Source: Candidatus Saccharimonadota bacterium
GTDB taxonomy: Bacteria > Patescibacteriota > Saccharimonadia > Saccharimonadales > Saccharimonadaceae
NCBI GenBank assembly: GCA_024682595.1
Contig: JAIKZA010000022.1
Span: forward strand, 1-34,570
Direction of reading: 5' to 3'
DNA length: 34,570 bases
Part shown: piece by piece, positions 7,958-16,086 of the stretch
Position numbering within the stretch: position 1 is the first letter of the stretch
Layout of the letters: every line of letters begins with the position of its first letter
Program-made: the position numbers and the translations under genes
Notes under the pieces: model-generated
The model's input: only the letters and a program-made list of their open reading frames with translations
Told to the model about the DNA's origin: nothing
Databases searched by the model: none

Positions 7958-8998
7958 TCATTTTTTTGCTTTTTCGCAAGCAGTATGGGTAGCGGCTAAC
8001 TCTTTTTTGTACTGTTTGCGAAACTTGAAGAATCGAATAATCAATATCCAGCAAACACACCAAAATACGTGCCCAATCAGCGCAAAATACCATTTCGGTG
8101 CTAACCCAACGAAACGGAAAAGGTTATACCAAGGAATAAGGCCTAGCGCGATCAAATGCGTGCAGAGAGCAATCAGGGAATATTCGCCGAATGGCTTAAT
8201 AAAATTAGCGAGCTTTTTTAGATATTTATCTAGAAAAGCGGAAATGCCGAAAACTACAATTGTACCCGCTATTGCAGCAATAATGTCTAATGGTAAATTC
8301 GTAAAGCTTAGCTCCACAATCGAAAACAGCTTTGGCGAATCTATAGTTACGATAAGAACTGCGAGCCAAATCATGAATGAGGCCAGGACGATAGGCCAAC
8401 GGATTTTTTTCTCGATACCGATTTCTTTCATCTTTACGCCTATTAGCATAAAGAAAGTTGCAGCGGCGGCCGATAGAAGACTGAGAGGAACCCAAAAATG
8501 TGGTGCAATCGCGTAGGCAATCAGCATAACAGCGGTAGCATAAATAAAGCGCCCCTTCTTATCGATGATTAGATTAAGGAAAAGGAGGCCGAAGAACATT
8601 GCTAGCAAGAACCAGATGGCTCCAATTGGCTTAATGCCAAAAACCGTTAATGAGCCGCTACCAAACCATGCGCTCATTATCCAGGATGCCACCGATCGGT
8701 CCGCGAATCCAGGTATCCGAAGAAAGCTATGACGAACTACGAAGACCATCAGAATAATAATTAGAGACGTAATGAGATAAGGAATTATGAGAGACCTAAA
8801 TCGTTTCTTAATTAAAGTATCCCAATCATACTTATGAGACAAAAGGCCACTTACGATAAAGAAAAGTGGCACATGAAAGGTAAAACAAATATGCGCAATA
8901 GAATGCCTTTCAGGAGGAACGACGTGTCCGAGAATAATAGCAAACATAGCTATAGCACGAGCCACATCAATATAACCGATTCTACCTCTCTTTATCAT
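7958..8998 (-). CDS. Acyltransferase family 3 (OafA-like) integral membrane protein
   Basis: A 346-aa polytopic membrane protein with about ten hydrophobic segments, matching the acyltransferase-3 family that O-acylates cell-surface sugars. Family features are the N-terminal RIGYIDVARAIAMFAIILGH, whose Arg and terminal His are hallmarks, and FHVPLFFIVSGLL in the next segments. Substrate is unknown; a surface glycan or cell-wall polymer is likely. The ORF track starts at a TTG ten codons earlier. The ATG at 8998 is preferred because a TATTAT lies 7 nt upstream and the family normally starts just before the conserved motif. The basic C-terminal tail is cytoplasmic. Confidence 0.9.
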   Translation of the reverse strand: MIKRGRIGYIDVARAIAMFAIILGHVVPPERHSIAHICFTFHVPLFFIVSGLLSHKYDWDTLIKKRFRSLIIPYLITSLIIILMVFVVRHSFLRIPGFADRSVASWIMSAWFGSGSLTVFGIKPIGAIWFLLAMFFGLLFLNLIIDKKGRFIYATAVMLIAYAIAPHFWVPLSLLSAAAATFFMLIGVKMKEIGIEKKIRWPIVLASFMIWLAVLIVTIDSPKLFSIVELSFTNLPLDIIAAIAGTIVVFGISAFLDKYLKKLANFIKPFGEYSLIALCTHLIALGLIPWYNLFRFVGLAPKWYFALIGHVFWCVCWILIIRFFKFRKQYKKELAATHTACEKAKK

Positions 8999-9005
8999 AA
9001 CTGGA

Positions 9006-9011
9006 ATAATA
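9006..9011 (-). promoter_or_regulatory. -10 box of leaderless acyltransferase gene
   Basis: TGT-TATTAT on the minus strand, then TCCAGTT (7 nt), then ATG at 8998. It supports this start over the TTG in the ORF track. Confidence 0.6.
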
Positions 9012-9016
9012 ACATT

Positions 9017-9046
9017 AATGCTTATCAAAATGAAAGCATAAGCATT
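9017..9046. promoter_or_regulatory. Inverted repeat between divergent promoters (candidate operator)
   Basis: AATGCTTAT and ATAAGCATT are perfect 9-bp inverted repeats separated by 12 nt. They lie between the acyltransferase start and the MoxR/Bat operon. AGCATT recurs once more at about 9093. This could bind a dimeric regulator; no regulator gene is visible in the window. Confidence 0.4.
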
Positions 9047-9078
9047 TTAAATCTTTGTTTTTATTGATGCGGTTGTGC

Positions 9079-9113
9079 TAAAATATATGCAGAAGCATTA
9101 TTTAATTGGAGGT
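9079..9113 (+). promoter_or_regulatory. -10 box and Shine-Dalgarno of MoxR/Bat operon
   Basis: TGC-TAAAAT at 9079-9084 predicts transcription from about 9091. GGAGGT at 9108-9113 then precedes the GTG at 9117. An ATG at 9087 would lie upstream of that predicted transcript start. Confidence 0.45.
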
Positions 9114-9116
9114 GGC

Positions 9117-9776
9117 GTGTTCTATCCGAACAGACAGGTCTTGGGCGACCAACTTGCGGAAAAGTTGACTCAGTTTAAAGACACCGATTCGATTATTTTT
9201 TGCCTCAAACAGAGTTCCCTGCTTTCTTGCATAGAGCTAGCAGCGCATCTACACGCCTATATTTACATTTTGGAGTATCAGGAAATTCAAGATCCGTTCG
9301 ACATCACGCGTGCGCTAGGAGCTATCACTCGAACAGGCGACTTTGTCTTGAATCCGGAGATCTCGCGTGGTGAATATGAGTATATTGCGATGGACTTCAT
9401 GAGCGTTATCGAGGAGCGAAAGAGGGATGCCTTTTCGGCTATGAATGCGCGAGCCGATGCGAACCCAGCTTTCGACAGAAATGCATTCAATAACCGCAAT
9501 ATCTTGCTTTTTGCCGACATATTACATACGCAATTTCAGATTCAAGTTGCCCTTAATATCCTCAAATCCTATAAACCTGCCCTTATCACGGGTGTTTGCG
9601 GCAATATTACGACTGAAATTTCAGATAAATTCAATATAGAAACCGACGGCGTGACATATATGGATATTTTACCGAATACGTTCTTTGAAGATGATCACTA
9701 TTTCGATCAACCAGATAGTTTTAGTGACGAAGATAAAATTAGAATGGCAAATAATATTAGCCTGTACTGGGCATAA
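9117..9776 (+). CDS. Phosphoribosyltransferase-like pseudoenzyme
   Basis: By motif order this 219-aa protein resembles the stand-alone type I phosphoribosyltransferase family. The N-terminal VFYPNRQVLGDQLAEKL matches that family's usual Met-Phe-x-x-Arg start, and the C-terminal TFFEDDHYFDQPDSFSDED matches its usual end. The active-site segments are lost: the PRPP loop, normally D-D-G-x-A-T-G, reads ADILHTQ, and the early P-R-G-G-V region reads CLKQSSLL. It is therefore probably non-catalytic, perhaps a binding or regulatory subunit. It heads the MoxR/Bat operon, 11 nt before moxR. The GTG at 9117 is chosen from the Shine-Dalgarno and family alignment; ATG 9087 or GTG 9075 are alternatives. 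Family assignment is from memory of motifs, not a search. Confidence 0.65.
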   Translation: MFYPNRQVLGDQLAEKLTQFKDTDSIIFCLKQSSLLSCIELAAHLHAYIYILEYQEIQDPFDITRALGAITRTGDFVLNPEISRGEYEYIAMDFMSVIEERKRDAFSAMNARADANPAFDRNAFNNRNILLFADILHTQFQIQVALNILKSYKPALITGVCGNITTEISDKFNIETDGVTYMDILPNTFFEDDHYFDQPDSFSDEDKIRMANNISLYWA

Positions 9777-9787
9777 AAGGAGACCAA

Positions 9788-10795
9788 ATGGACCAACAAA
9801 ACAACCAAGGTTTGCTCGTGGACAGCAACCTAATCGATACAAAAAGCATTATAGAAAAAATAACAACCGCTTACCAAAAGAAAGTTGTTGGTCAGGACGA
9901 ACTCCGCTTATCCATGCTCGTTGCATTAATAGCGGGTGGGCACGTTTTGCTAGAGTCGGTACCGGGCCTAGCGAAGACTCTTGCTGCTAAGACTATTGCC
10001 GAAGCCGCAAGTGGTACTTTTAGCCGCATTCAATGTACGCCGGATTTATTGCCAAGTGATATTATTGGTACACAAATTTACAACTACAATACTGGCGCAT
10101 TCGAAACAAAAGTTGGTCCAGTCCATGCTAACTTTATTCTCCTTGACGAAATTAACCGCTCTAGCGCTAAGACGCAGTCCGCCATGCTAGAGGCGATGCA
10201 AGAGCATCAGGTATCAGTCGGTGGCATTATGTATAAAATGCCGGATCCATTTATAGTTCTCGCCACGCAAAACCCGATTGAGCAAGAGGGTACCTACGAG
10301 CTCCCAGAGGCGCAGCTTGATCGCTTTTTGCTAAAAGAGATCGTAAGTTATCCAAGCCGTGACGAAGAGCTACAAATCCTCAACTCTACGCTTTCCGGTG
10401 CGATTGATACACCGTTATCTGAAGGCGAAAAGGCAGACATTACTGGTATTAAAAGACTCCAAGATTACGCTACGCGAGTAGTAGTTGATGACTCTATCAA
10501 GAATTATATTATTAATATCGTATCGGCCACTCGTAACCCGCGCGAACTAATCGATGCGAGCTTGGCGCGCTATGTTGAATACGGCGTCAGCCCTCGCGGC
10601 GGTATCGCATTGATGAAAATCGCTCAAGCACTTGCGATTATTGAAGGACGTAGCTATGTAACTCCAGATGACGTGAAACGCCTTCGCTATCCAGCACTAC
10701 GCCATCGCGTGATTCTGAATTTCGAGGCCGCCGCCGACGAAGTACATCCAGAGGCTATCATTGATGCAATTTTTGCGAAAATCCAAACACCATAA
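9788..10795 (+). CDS. MoxR-family AAA+ ATPase
   Basis: A 335-aa AAA+ ATPase of the MoxR clade, which works with vWA proteins as a metal-insertion or folding chaperone. Walker A is ESVPGLAKT (Ser where Gly is usual), Walker B FILLDEINRS, and sensor 1 with its family extension LATQNPIEQEGTYELPEAQL. The lid domain has SPRGGIALMKIAQALA. AAAGGAG lies 4 nt before the ATG. It directly precedes DUF58 and Bat-type vWA genes, the standard partners. Client proteins in this organism are unknown. Cytoplasmic. Confidence 0.95.
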   Translation: MDQQNNQGLLVDSNLIDTKSIIEKITTAYQKKVVGQDELRLSMLVALIAGGHVLLESVPGLAKTLAAKTIAEAASGTFSRIQCTPDLLPSDIIGTQIYNYNTGAFETKVGPVHANFILLDEINRSSAKTQSAMLEAMQEHQVSVGGIMYKMPDPFIVLATQNPIEQEGTYELPEAQLDRFLLKEIVSYPSRDEELQILNSTLSGAIDTPLSEGEKADITGIKRLQDYATRVVVDDSIKNYIINIVSATRNPRELIDASLARYVEYGVSPRGGIALMKIAQALAIIEGRSYVTPDDVKRLRYPALRHRVILNFEAAADEVHPEAIIDAIFAKIQTP

Positions 10796-10828
10796 ATTAA
10801 TCAGAAAAACGAAAAACACGAAATATAA

Positions 10829-11719
10829 ATGGCAAGTTATCTAGTTAAAGTTCAGAAAAAGATGGATATCCACTCGCTCCGCCGAGTGCGAAATGTCCTG
10901 TCTGGCAACTATGGCTCCGTCTTTAAGGGTCGCAGTATGGATTTTGACGATTTGCGTGAGTATGATTACGGCGATGACGTTAAGGATATAGATTGGAAAG
11001 CTACTGCGCGTTCGCGTAAGATAATGGTGAGACGCTATATCGCCATTCGGAAACATAATATCTTAATCGTGGCCGACAACGGCAACTCTATGTCGACATT
11101 GGCGCCAAGTGGCGAGACAAAGAGCGAAGTGGCAACCTTCTGTGCCGGAGTTATGACTTACGTAGCTCAGCACCATGGTGACTTGGTTGGTATGGTTTAC
11201 GGAAACCAAGCTGGCAACACTCGCTACGCCATGAAAGAAGATACGGCCTACCTAGAGAACTTCTTAGGAAATTATGCTCACTCGATAAAAACCGATGGGC
11301 CAGAAAGCAACCTCAATTCCCTACTGACTTACATCATGAAGGGTTACCGTGAACGTTTATTTATTGTCGTAATCACTGATCCAGATAGCGCCGAGACAAT
11401 TGATAGCGAAATTATCCGTAAGCTGAATGCGCGTCACGAACAGATGTATATTATGATAGAAGATTCCCCGCTTACAAATAACCTCCTACACGAAAAAGAC
11501 GTGCGCGATATAGTCGGAAAAATACGGTTACCACAATTCTGCCGCAAAGATAAGCAGCTCGCCAAAGCCGAAAAAGAATATCGCGAGAACCAGAAGCTGA
11601 AGATAAAGAAAGCATTGCACCACTTCCGTATAACTAGCACTTTTGTAGGTGGTAGTGACGAAGCGATTCCGGCGATTATTAAAATGCTAGAGGAGCAAAA
11701 ACATGCGCGACGTAAGTGA
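10829..11719 (+). CDS. DUF58 protein with degenerate vWA domain
   Basis: This 296-aa soluble protein carries the DUF58 signature GRSMDFDDLREYDYGDDVKD followed by IDWKATARS, then a von Willebrand A-like domain. The metal-ion site normally reads D-x-S-x-S; here it is ADNGNSM, with Gly for the first Ser, so metal binding may be altered. DUF58 proteins regularly sit between MoxR and BatA-type genes and are thought to bridge the ATPase and membrane partners. The N-terminus lacks the membrane segments that some DUF58 proteins have. The gene follows moxR by 33 nt and overlaps the next gene by 17 nt. Confidence 0.92.
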   Translation: MASYLVKVQKKMDIHSLRRVRNVLSGNYGSVFKGRSMDFDDLREYDYGDDVKDIDWKATARSRKIMVRRYIAIRKHNILIVADNGNSMSTLAPSGETKSEVATFCAGVMTYVAQHHGDLVGMVYGNQAGNTRYAMKEDTAYLENFLGNYAHSIKTDGPESNLNSLLTYIMKGYRERLFIVVITDPDSAETIDSEIIRKLNARHEQMYIMIEDSPLTNNLLHEKDVRDIVGKIRLPQFCRKDKQLAKAEKEYRENQKLKIKKALHHFRITSTFVGGSDEAIPAIIKMLEEQKHARRK

Positions 11720-12188
11720 ATTAATGTATGGCCCGTTTTATTACAGCTTTATTTGGTTAATTGTTGGCATTTTGTTTCTAGGTTTGGCGATTGCGATAGT
11801 AGCATTAATATTCTATGCAACTCGCAAGAAAGAGATAAAAACTATCGCTAATCTAAAACCGCAAGCACCAAAGGTTATAGATATTGAAGCGTTGAAGGCT
11901 AAATATCTCGCAATGATAGACGAGGCAGAAAGGCAATTTAATAACCACAAAACGAAGGCATCTACGGCGCACCAACAATTAAGTTTAATTGCACGTCTTT
12001 TCTATTACGAAGCCTTGGGCTTTCATGCAGATATTCTAACGCTTGCAGATTTAAAGAAATCGCGCCATGAGCGCCTAACGCAGACGATTGAAAAATATTA
12101 CCCAGACGAATTTGACGGCCTCGAAAAAGGCTCGGTCTCGAACTCTGCCGAAATGGCGCGTAATCTAATTAGGGAGCAGAAGGTATGA
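11703..12188 (+). CDS. Single-pass membrane protein, DUF4381-like
   Basis: This 161-aa protein has one membrane segment (about residues 14-39, FIWLIVGILFLGLAIAIVAL), then a basic stop-transfer stretch and a helical cytoplasmic domain. The pattern SLIARLFYYEALGFHADILTLADLKK resembles the DUF4381-type proteins that occupy this position in MoxR/Bat operons. I base that on topology, context and motif shape, not a strong signature. A GAGGAG lies 7 nt before the ATG, inside the end of the DUF58 gene. Its stop overlaps the next start by 4 nt (ATGA), so translation is probably coupled. Confidence 0.75.
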   Translation: MRDVSELMYGPFYYSFIWLIVGILFLGLAIAIVALIFYATRKKEIKTIANLKPQAPKVIDIEALKAKYLAMIDEAERQFNNHKTKASTAHQQLSLIARLFYYEALGFHADILTLADLKKSRHERLTQTIEKYYPDEFDGLEKGSVSNSAEMARNLIREQKV

Positions 12189-13198
12189 AATATTCTTGGC
12201 TATTCATATTTCCCATTTTTGCAATTATCGCTATCGTAGCCTATTCGATATACCATCGCAAAACTGGCCAACAAAAGATAAAAAAGTCAGTATTAATATC
12301 GCACAGTAAAAAGATAAGAGCTCTGCCCGAATATGAAAAAGCTAGCAAAAAATATCGCATTCTATTATGTATTGCAGCCGTGGCGCTCGTCTTTTCGATC
12401 GCATCTATCACAATTACTGCGTCCCGACCTATTTCCGTGGATATTATAGAGCCAGACTATGAAACTCGCGATATTATGTTATGTATTGACGTTAGCGGTT
12501 CACAAGCTACTGAGATTACAAATGTCATTCGTTACTTTTCGAATGCTGTAGGTAGATTAAAAGGGCAAAGAATTGGCGTTGGTGTTTTTGCAGAAAAAGC
12601 GACAATTCTCTCGCCTTTGACAAACGACTATGTCATGGTCGAGAATTTGTTAAAAGAATTAGTTAGCCTGTATAGAGCGAAAGAGGCGGGGGAGGCTGGA
12701 GAATATAACACAAGCCTCATAAAGAATTTAGGTAGCAAATCTGCAATTGGCCCGGGGATAATTAATTGCGCTTCTGGCTTTGATAAATTAACAGAAGACG
12801 GCCGTGCTCAATCGATGATAGTTGCTACGGATAATTTGCAAAACGTAGACGGCGTAACGGCTGAACAGGCTGGTAATTACTTGGCGCGTTACGGCATCAC
12901 ATTGTATGCAATCGACACCATAGACGCGGATGAGGTAGCTGTAGGTGGCGTCTTTGACCCAGCCAACCGTGCGGCTGGCTTGCGTAGAGCGGCGGCAGCT
13001 ACTGGTGGACTATACTACAACTTACCAACGCAAGGCATTAATGGAGAGCAGGCAGCAGAAAGTATTATGAAACAGGAAGCCGCTAAACACGAAAACGTTG
13101 CGCAGTTCATACAAACGGATTCGCCAAAAATATCCACAGCGCTTGCTTTAGTTTCTGTTATCGTAATGCTGGTTGCAATTTGGAGACTTAAACTATGA
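12185..13198 (+). CDS. Membrane vWA protein, BatA-type
   Basis: A 337-aa BatA-like protein. Two membrane segments (about residues 4-22 and 60-82) precede a vWA domain, and a third lies at the C-terminus (about 315-333). The metal-ion site is complete in its first part: MLCIDVSGSQ gives D-x-S-x-S, SAIGPGI occupies the second loop (Ser replacing the usual Thr), and IVATDN supplies the Asp. This topology places the vWA domain outside or in the envelope. It overlaps both neighbours by 4 nt (ATGA), so the Bat proteins are probably made in fixed ratio. Substrate or partner proteins are unknown. Confidence 0.88.
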   Translation: MKYSWLFIFPIFAIIAIVAYSIYHRKTGQQKIKKSVLISHSKKIRALPEYEKASKKYRILLCIAAVALVFSIASITITASRPISVDIIEPDYETRDIMLCIDVSGSQATEITNVIRYFSNAVGRLKGQRIGVGVFAEKATILSPLTNDYVMVENLLKELVSLYRAKEAGEAGEYNTSLIKNLGSKSAIGPGIINCASGFDKLTEDGRAQSMIVATDNLQNVDGVTAEQAGNYLARYGITLYAIDTIDADEVAVGGVFDPANRAAGLRRAAAATGGLYYNLPTQGINGEQAAESIMKQEAAKHENVAQFIQTDSPKISTALALVSVIVMLVAIWRLKL

Positions 13199-14178
13199 TC
13201 CTGAATCCTATTTTACCCATCTATATCATTGCATTATTAGCTATCTTTATAGTAGCGCTTAGTGTTTTTTGTATTATTAAGAAAAAATACCGTAACGTTG
13301 CAACGTTGCGCAGAATCTTGGTATTGGTATTTCTATTAATAACCCTGCTTAGGCCCTCTCTCGCCAACGGCACAGCCCAACGGGTCAGTATGGACGTAAC
13401 GTTATTTTTAATTATCGATAACTCCAATAGCATGTATGTGGAAGATGTAAATGAAGGCACTCGTATGTCGGCCTTGAAAAAAGATGCCCTGAAAATAATA
13501 AGGTCATTTCCAGGTGCCCACTATTCTATCTTAGCGTTGGATAAAGCTACCTACACATTGTTACCTACTACTACAGATCTTAATGCCACCATAGTTGGGG
13601 TAGATACTTTAGGCGCCACAATCAGCCAATATAGTTCAGGTTCCAATTTAAACGACTTGATAGTATTCGCGCAGGAAGGGATAAAACAATACAATAAAAA
13701 GCATCCGGAGTCGCAGAATATAGTAGTACTTATGTCTGACGGCGACACCACAACGGATTCAGTTGATGCGATTTCATTTAGCAGTTTTAAGGCAGTAAGT
13801 GCTGGGCTAGTTTTGGGATATGGTTCAAGCGAGGGCGGCGTTGTCCCAAATTTCGTGAGCTATGTTGGCCGCAGCGTAGTCAAAGAAGAAAATCAAAGCT
13901 GTTTGTCTTGCACCTCAAAGATAAATGAAGATTATTTGCAAAAAGTCGCGAGCAATTACCATTTTAAGTATACGCATAGCTACGGCGACATAGACACAGC
14001 ACTAATCAATGATTTGAAAGATACTGCGAAGAGCAGAATCGATACGAGTTCCAATAAAAGCGCGGTTTCCAATACTGAGTTCTACTGGATTTTTGCATTG
14101 ATAGTCCTAGTGCTATTGCTTTGGGAATTTGCAAGTAGCTTTAATGTAATCCTATCGGAATATGAGGTAAAAAAATAA
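13195..14178 (+). CDS. Membrane vWA protein, BatB-type
   Basis: A 327-aa paralogue-like partner of the previous gene. Membrane segments lie at about residues 7-28, 42-55 and 297-315, flanking a vWA domain with a complete metal site: LIIDNSNSM (D-x-S-x-S), SSGSNLNDLI and VLMSDGDTT. An insertion near residues 225-250 contains CLSC, which could be a disulfide. It overlaps the preceding BatA-type gene by 4 nt, and the next gene starts immediately after its stop. Together with MoxR, DUF58 and the TPR protein it forms a Bat-type complex. Confidence 0.88.
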   Translation: MILNPILPIYIIALLAIFIVALSVFCIIKKKYRNVATLRRILVLVFLLITLLRPSLANGTAQRVSMDVTLFLIIDNSNSMYVEDVNEGTRMSALKKDALKIIRSFPGAHYSILALDKATYTLLPTTTDLNATIVGVDTLGATISQYSSGSNLNDLIVFAQEGIKQYNKKHPESQNIVVLMSDGDTTTDSVDAISFSSFKAVSAGLVLGYGSSEGGVVPNFVSYVGRSVVKEENQSCLSCTSKINEDYLQKVASNYHFKYTHSYGDIDTALINDLKDTAKSRIDTSSNKSAVSNTEFYWIFALIVLVLLLWEFASSFNVILSEYEVKK

Positions 14179-14919
14179 ATGATTAATCTTGACCCGTCCT
14201 TATTGGACCAAGACAAAATTCGAAAAGAAAAACGCAAACAACTCATGAAGCGTTATTCCGTGTCAATCGTCCTACTTCTATTAGTCGCACTGTTCTTTCT
14301 TTTGACTTGGGTATATAACCTAGTTTACCTAGTTAGCTATAGTGGTAAAAATTATCCGATTTCCGAAGGCTTTACCGAGACGCGCTTTATCGCTAATATA
14401 CTTGAGCCATACATAGCGGATTACAACCAAGGCACTGCCAGATTAAAAATGGGAAAATACGAGGAGGCCGAAAAGAGTTTTACTGAAAGTCTCAAAAAAT
14501 CACCCGCGGAAGATAGATTATGTCAAATATACGTGAATCTTTCCCTCAGTATTGAATTCCAGGCCGATAAACTATTAAAATCGAACAGCTTTAATAAATC
14601 GATGGAGCTTTACGGAAGAGCTCAAACTATCTTGTTAAATAACAATTGCGCAAAGAAAGGCACAGAATCAAGCGGCAAAGATAGCAAGGCAGAGATTGCG
14701 GAAACTCGTTTAAACAAAAAACTTAAAGACGCAGCGGATATGATGAATCATACCCAAACAGCCGACGACGACGCTAATACTAATCCGGACGAGAAACAGA
14801 TAGACGACAACTCTTTAAAGGATATACAAAATCAAGTAGTGTCGCCAAACGGTATTCGCAGCGACTTATACGGCCCGACTGAAATAATTTGCAATTATAG
14901 CTTAAATAAATGTCATTAA
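14179..14919 (+). CDS. Membrane-anchored TPR protein, BatC/BatE-type
   Basis: A 246-aa protein with one membrane segment (about residues 27-50, SIVLLLLVALFFLLTWVYNLV). A TPR-like helical region follows (about 85-145, with YNQGTARLKMGKYEEAEKSF as the first repeat), then an acidic, low-complexity tail. Bat operons usually end with such a TPR protein, which scaffolds the vWA proteins. The ATG abuts the previous stop, and GAGG lies about 10 nt upstream. The operon ends at the hairpin overlapping this stop codon. The short C-terminal NYSLNKCH has one of only a few Cys. Confidence 0.82.
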   Translation: MINLDPSLLDQDKIRKEKRKQLMKRYSVSIVLLLLVALFFLLTWVYNLVYLVSYSGKNYPISEGFTETRFIANILEPYIADYNQGTARLKMGKYEEAEKSFTESLKKSPAEDRLCQIYVNLSLSIEFQADKLLKSNSFNKSMELYGRAQTILLNNNCAKKGTESSGKDSKAEIAETRLNKKLKDAADMMNHTQTADDDANTNPDEKQIDDNSLKDIQNQVVSPNGIRSDLYGPTEIICNYSLNKCH

Positions 14920-14938
14920 AATAGTACTAAACTATTTT
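14918..14938. terminator. Bidirectional terminator overlapping two stop codons
   Basis: AAAATAGT-ACTAA-ACTATTTT, an 8-bp AT-rich stem, ends both the MoxR/Bat operon and the convergent cysteine desulfurase gene. It overlaps both stop codons. Confidence 0.65.
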
Positions 14939-16086
14939 TGAATTCGTTTGAGTTCCGCATGTATTATTTCGTGTATTATCTCGCTAGCTTCGGATATAGC
15001 GAGTTCATCGGTTTGTTTTCCAATAGTGATGCGCAAGGACCCAGATATTTCTGGGTCTGTTAGACCAATTGCTTGTAGTGTAGGAGATTTGATACCTTTG
15101 CTAGCGGCACATGCGGCGCCGGTTGAGACGTACACTTCCCTATCTTCGAGTGCATAAATTAATCGCTCGGCGTCGAGCCCGGGAATACTAATTGGCAGAA
15201 AGTTTACAAGCTGATTCTTGTCTCTGCCAAGGAAGATTATGTTCGGTAGATCTTCAAGATTCTTGCGGAACTTCTGCTTTAACTCCCCCAGGCGTTTACG
15301 CTCTCCATTCAAATGCTTTTCCGCATCTGTAATTGCCGTTGCAAAAGCGATTGTAGCAGGAACATTTTCCGTCCCGCTACGTAAGCCCATTTCCTGACCG
15401 CCCCCAACAGTAAGTGGCTTTATCTTTATGTTTCTCCCTACATATAACGCGCCGATACCCTTTGGGCCGTATACTTTAGCCGCATTCAGGGTGAGCAAAT
15501 CTACGCCTAGACGGTTTAGCTTTACCTCCATCAGTCCAAGCCCCTGCGAAGCGTCCGTATGAAGATACAGAGGAGTTCGCTCACCTGCAAAAGCTCGCCG
15601 CTGGCGCTCCTCGGCGACTATACGTCCAAGTTCCGAAATTGGCTGAATTGTTCCTAATTCCGAAGAAACCAAACAGACTGATATGAATTGTGTTTTTGGC
15701 GTCAGCTTAGCGCGAAAGTCATCAAGGTCAATGCGCCCATATTTATCTACATTTATTAATTGATATTTTCCGGCCCGCTTGGCATTCTCTAATACGGATG
15801 GATGCTCCGTTGCAGATATGAGAACCTCCGCATCGGCACTAGGCGAAATAACCGAAAAGGCTAGATTAGTAGCCTCGGTCGCCCCAGAAGTCATAACTAA
15901 ATCTGCACCTTTTGCGCCAATTACGTGCGCTACATCATCTTTGGCCTTCTCATAGGCGCGCCGAACCTCGGTGGCAGGCAGATATGCGGCAGACGGGTTA
16001 AAAAAGCGCTCACTAAAATATGGCAACATAGCCTTGAGAGCCTTATCGGAAAGAGGTGTCGCAGCAGCGTAATCAAGATAAATCAT
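14932..16086 (-). CDS. Cysteine desulfurase (NifS/IscS-like)
   Basis: A 384-aa PLP enzyme that removes sulfur from cysteine as an enzyme-bound persulfide. Landmarks are YLDYAAATPL at the start, TSGATEATN (PLP phosphate), ATEHPSV, HTDASQG (Asp to the PLP ring), the PLP Lys204 in NAAKVYGPKG and the persulfide Cys326 in STGAACAASKG. The residue before the Lys is Ala where IscS has His. No IscU or other Fe-S scaffold gene lies nearby, so tRNA thiolation through MnmA (also in this window) is a likely use. The start overlaps the upstream permease gene by 4 nt (ATGA), yet a TAAAAT box 6 nt before the ATG also gives a leaderless promoter. Confidence 0.95.
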   Translation of the reverse strand: MIYLDYAAATPLSDKALKAMLPYFSERFFNPSAAYLPATEVRRAYEKAKDDVAHVIGAKGADLVMTSGATEATNLAFSVISPSADAEVLISATEHPSVLENAKRAGKYQLINVDKYGRIDLDDFRAKLTPKTQFISVCLVSSELGTIQPISELGRIVAEERQRRAFAGERTPLYLHTDASQGLGLMEVKLNRLGVDLLTLNAAKVYGPKGIGALYVGRNIKIKPLTVGGGQEMGLRSGTENVPATIAFATAITDAEKHLNGERKRLGELKQKFRKNLEDLPNIIFLGRDKNQLVNFLPISIPGLDAERLIYALEDREVYVSTGAACAASKGIKSPTLQAIGLTDPEISGSLRITIGKQTDELAISEASEIIHEIIHAELKRIQK

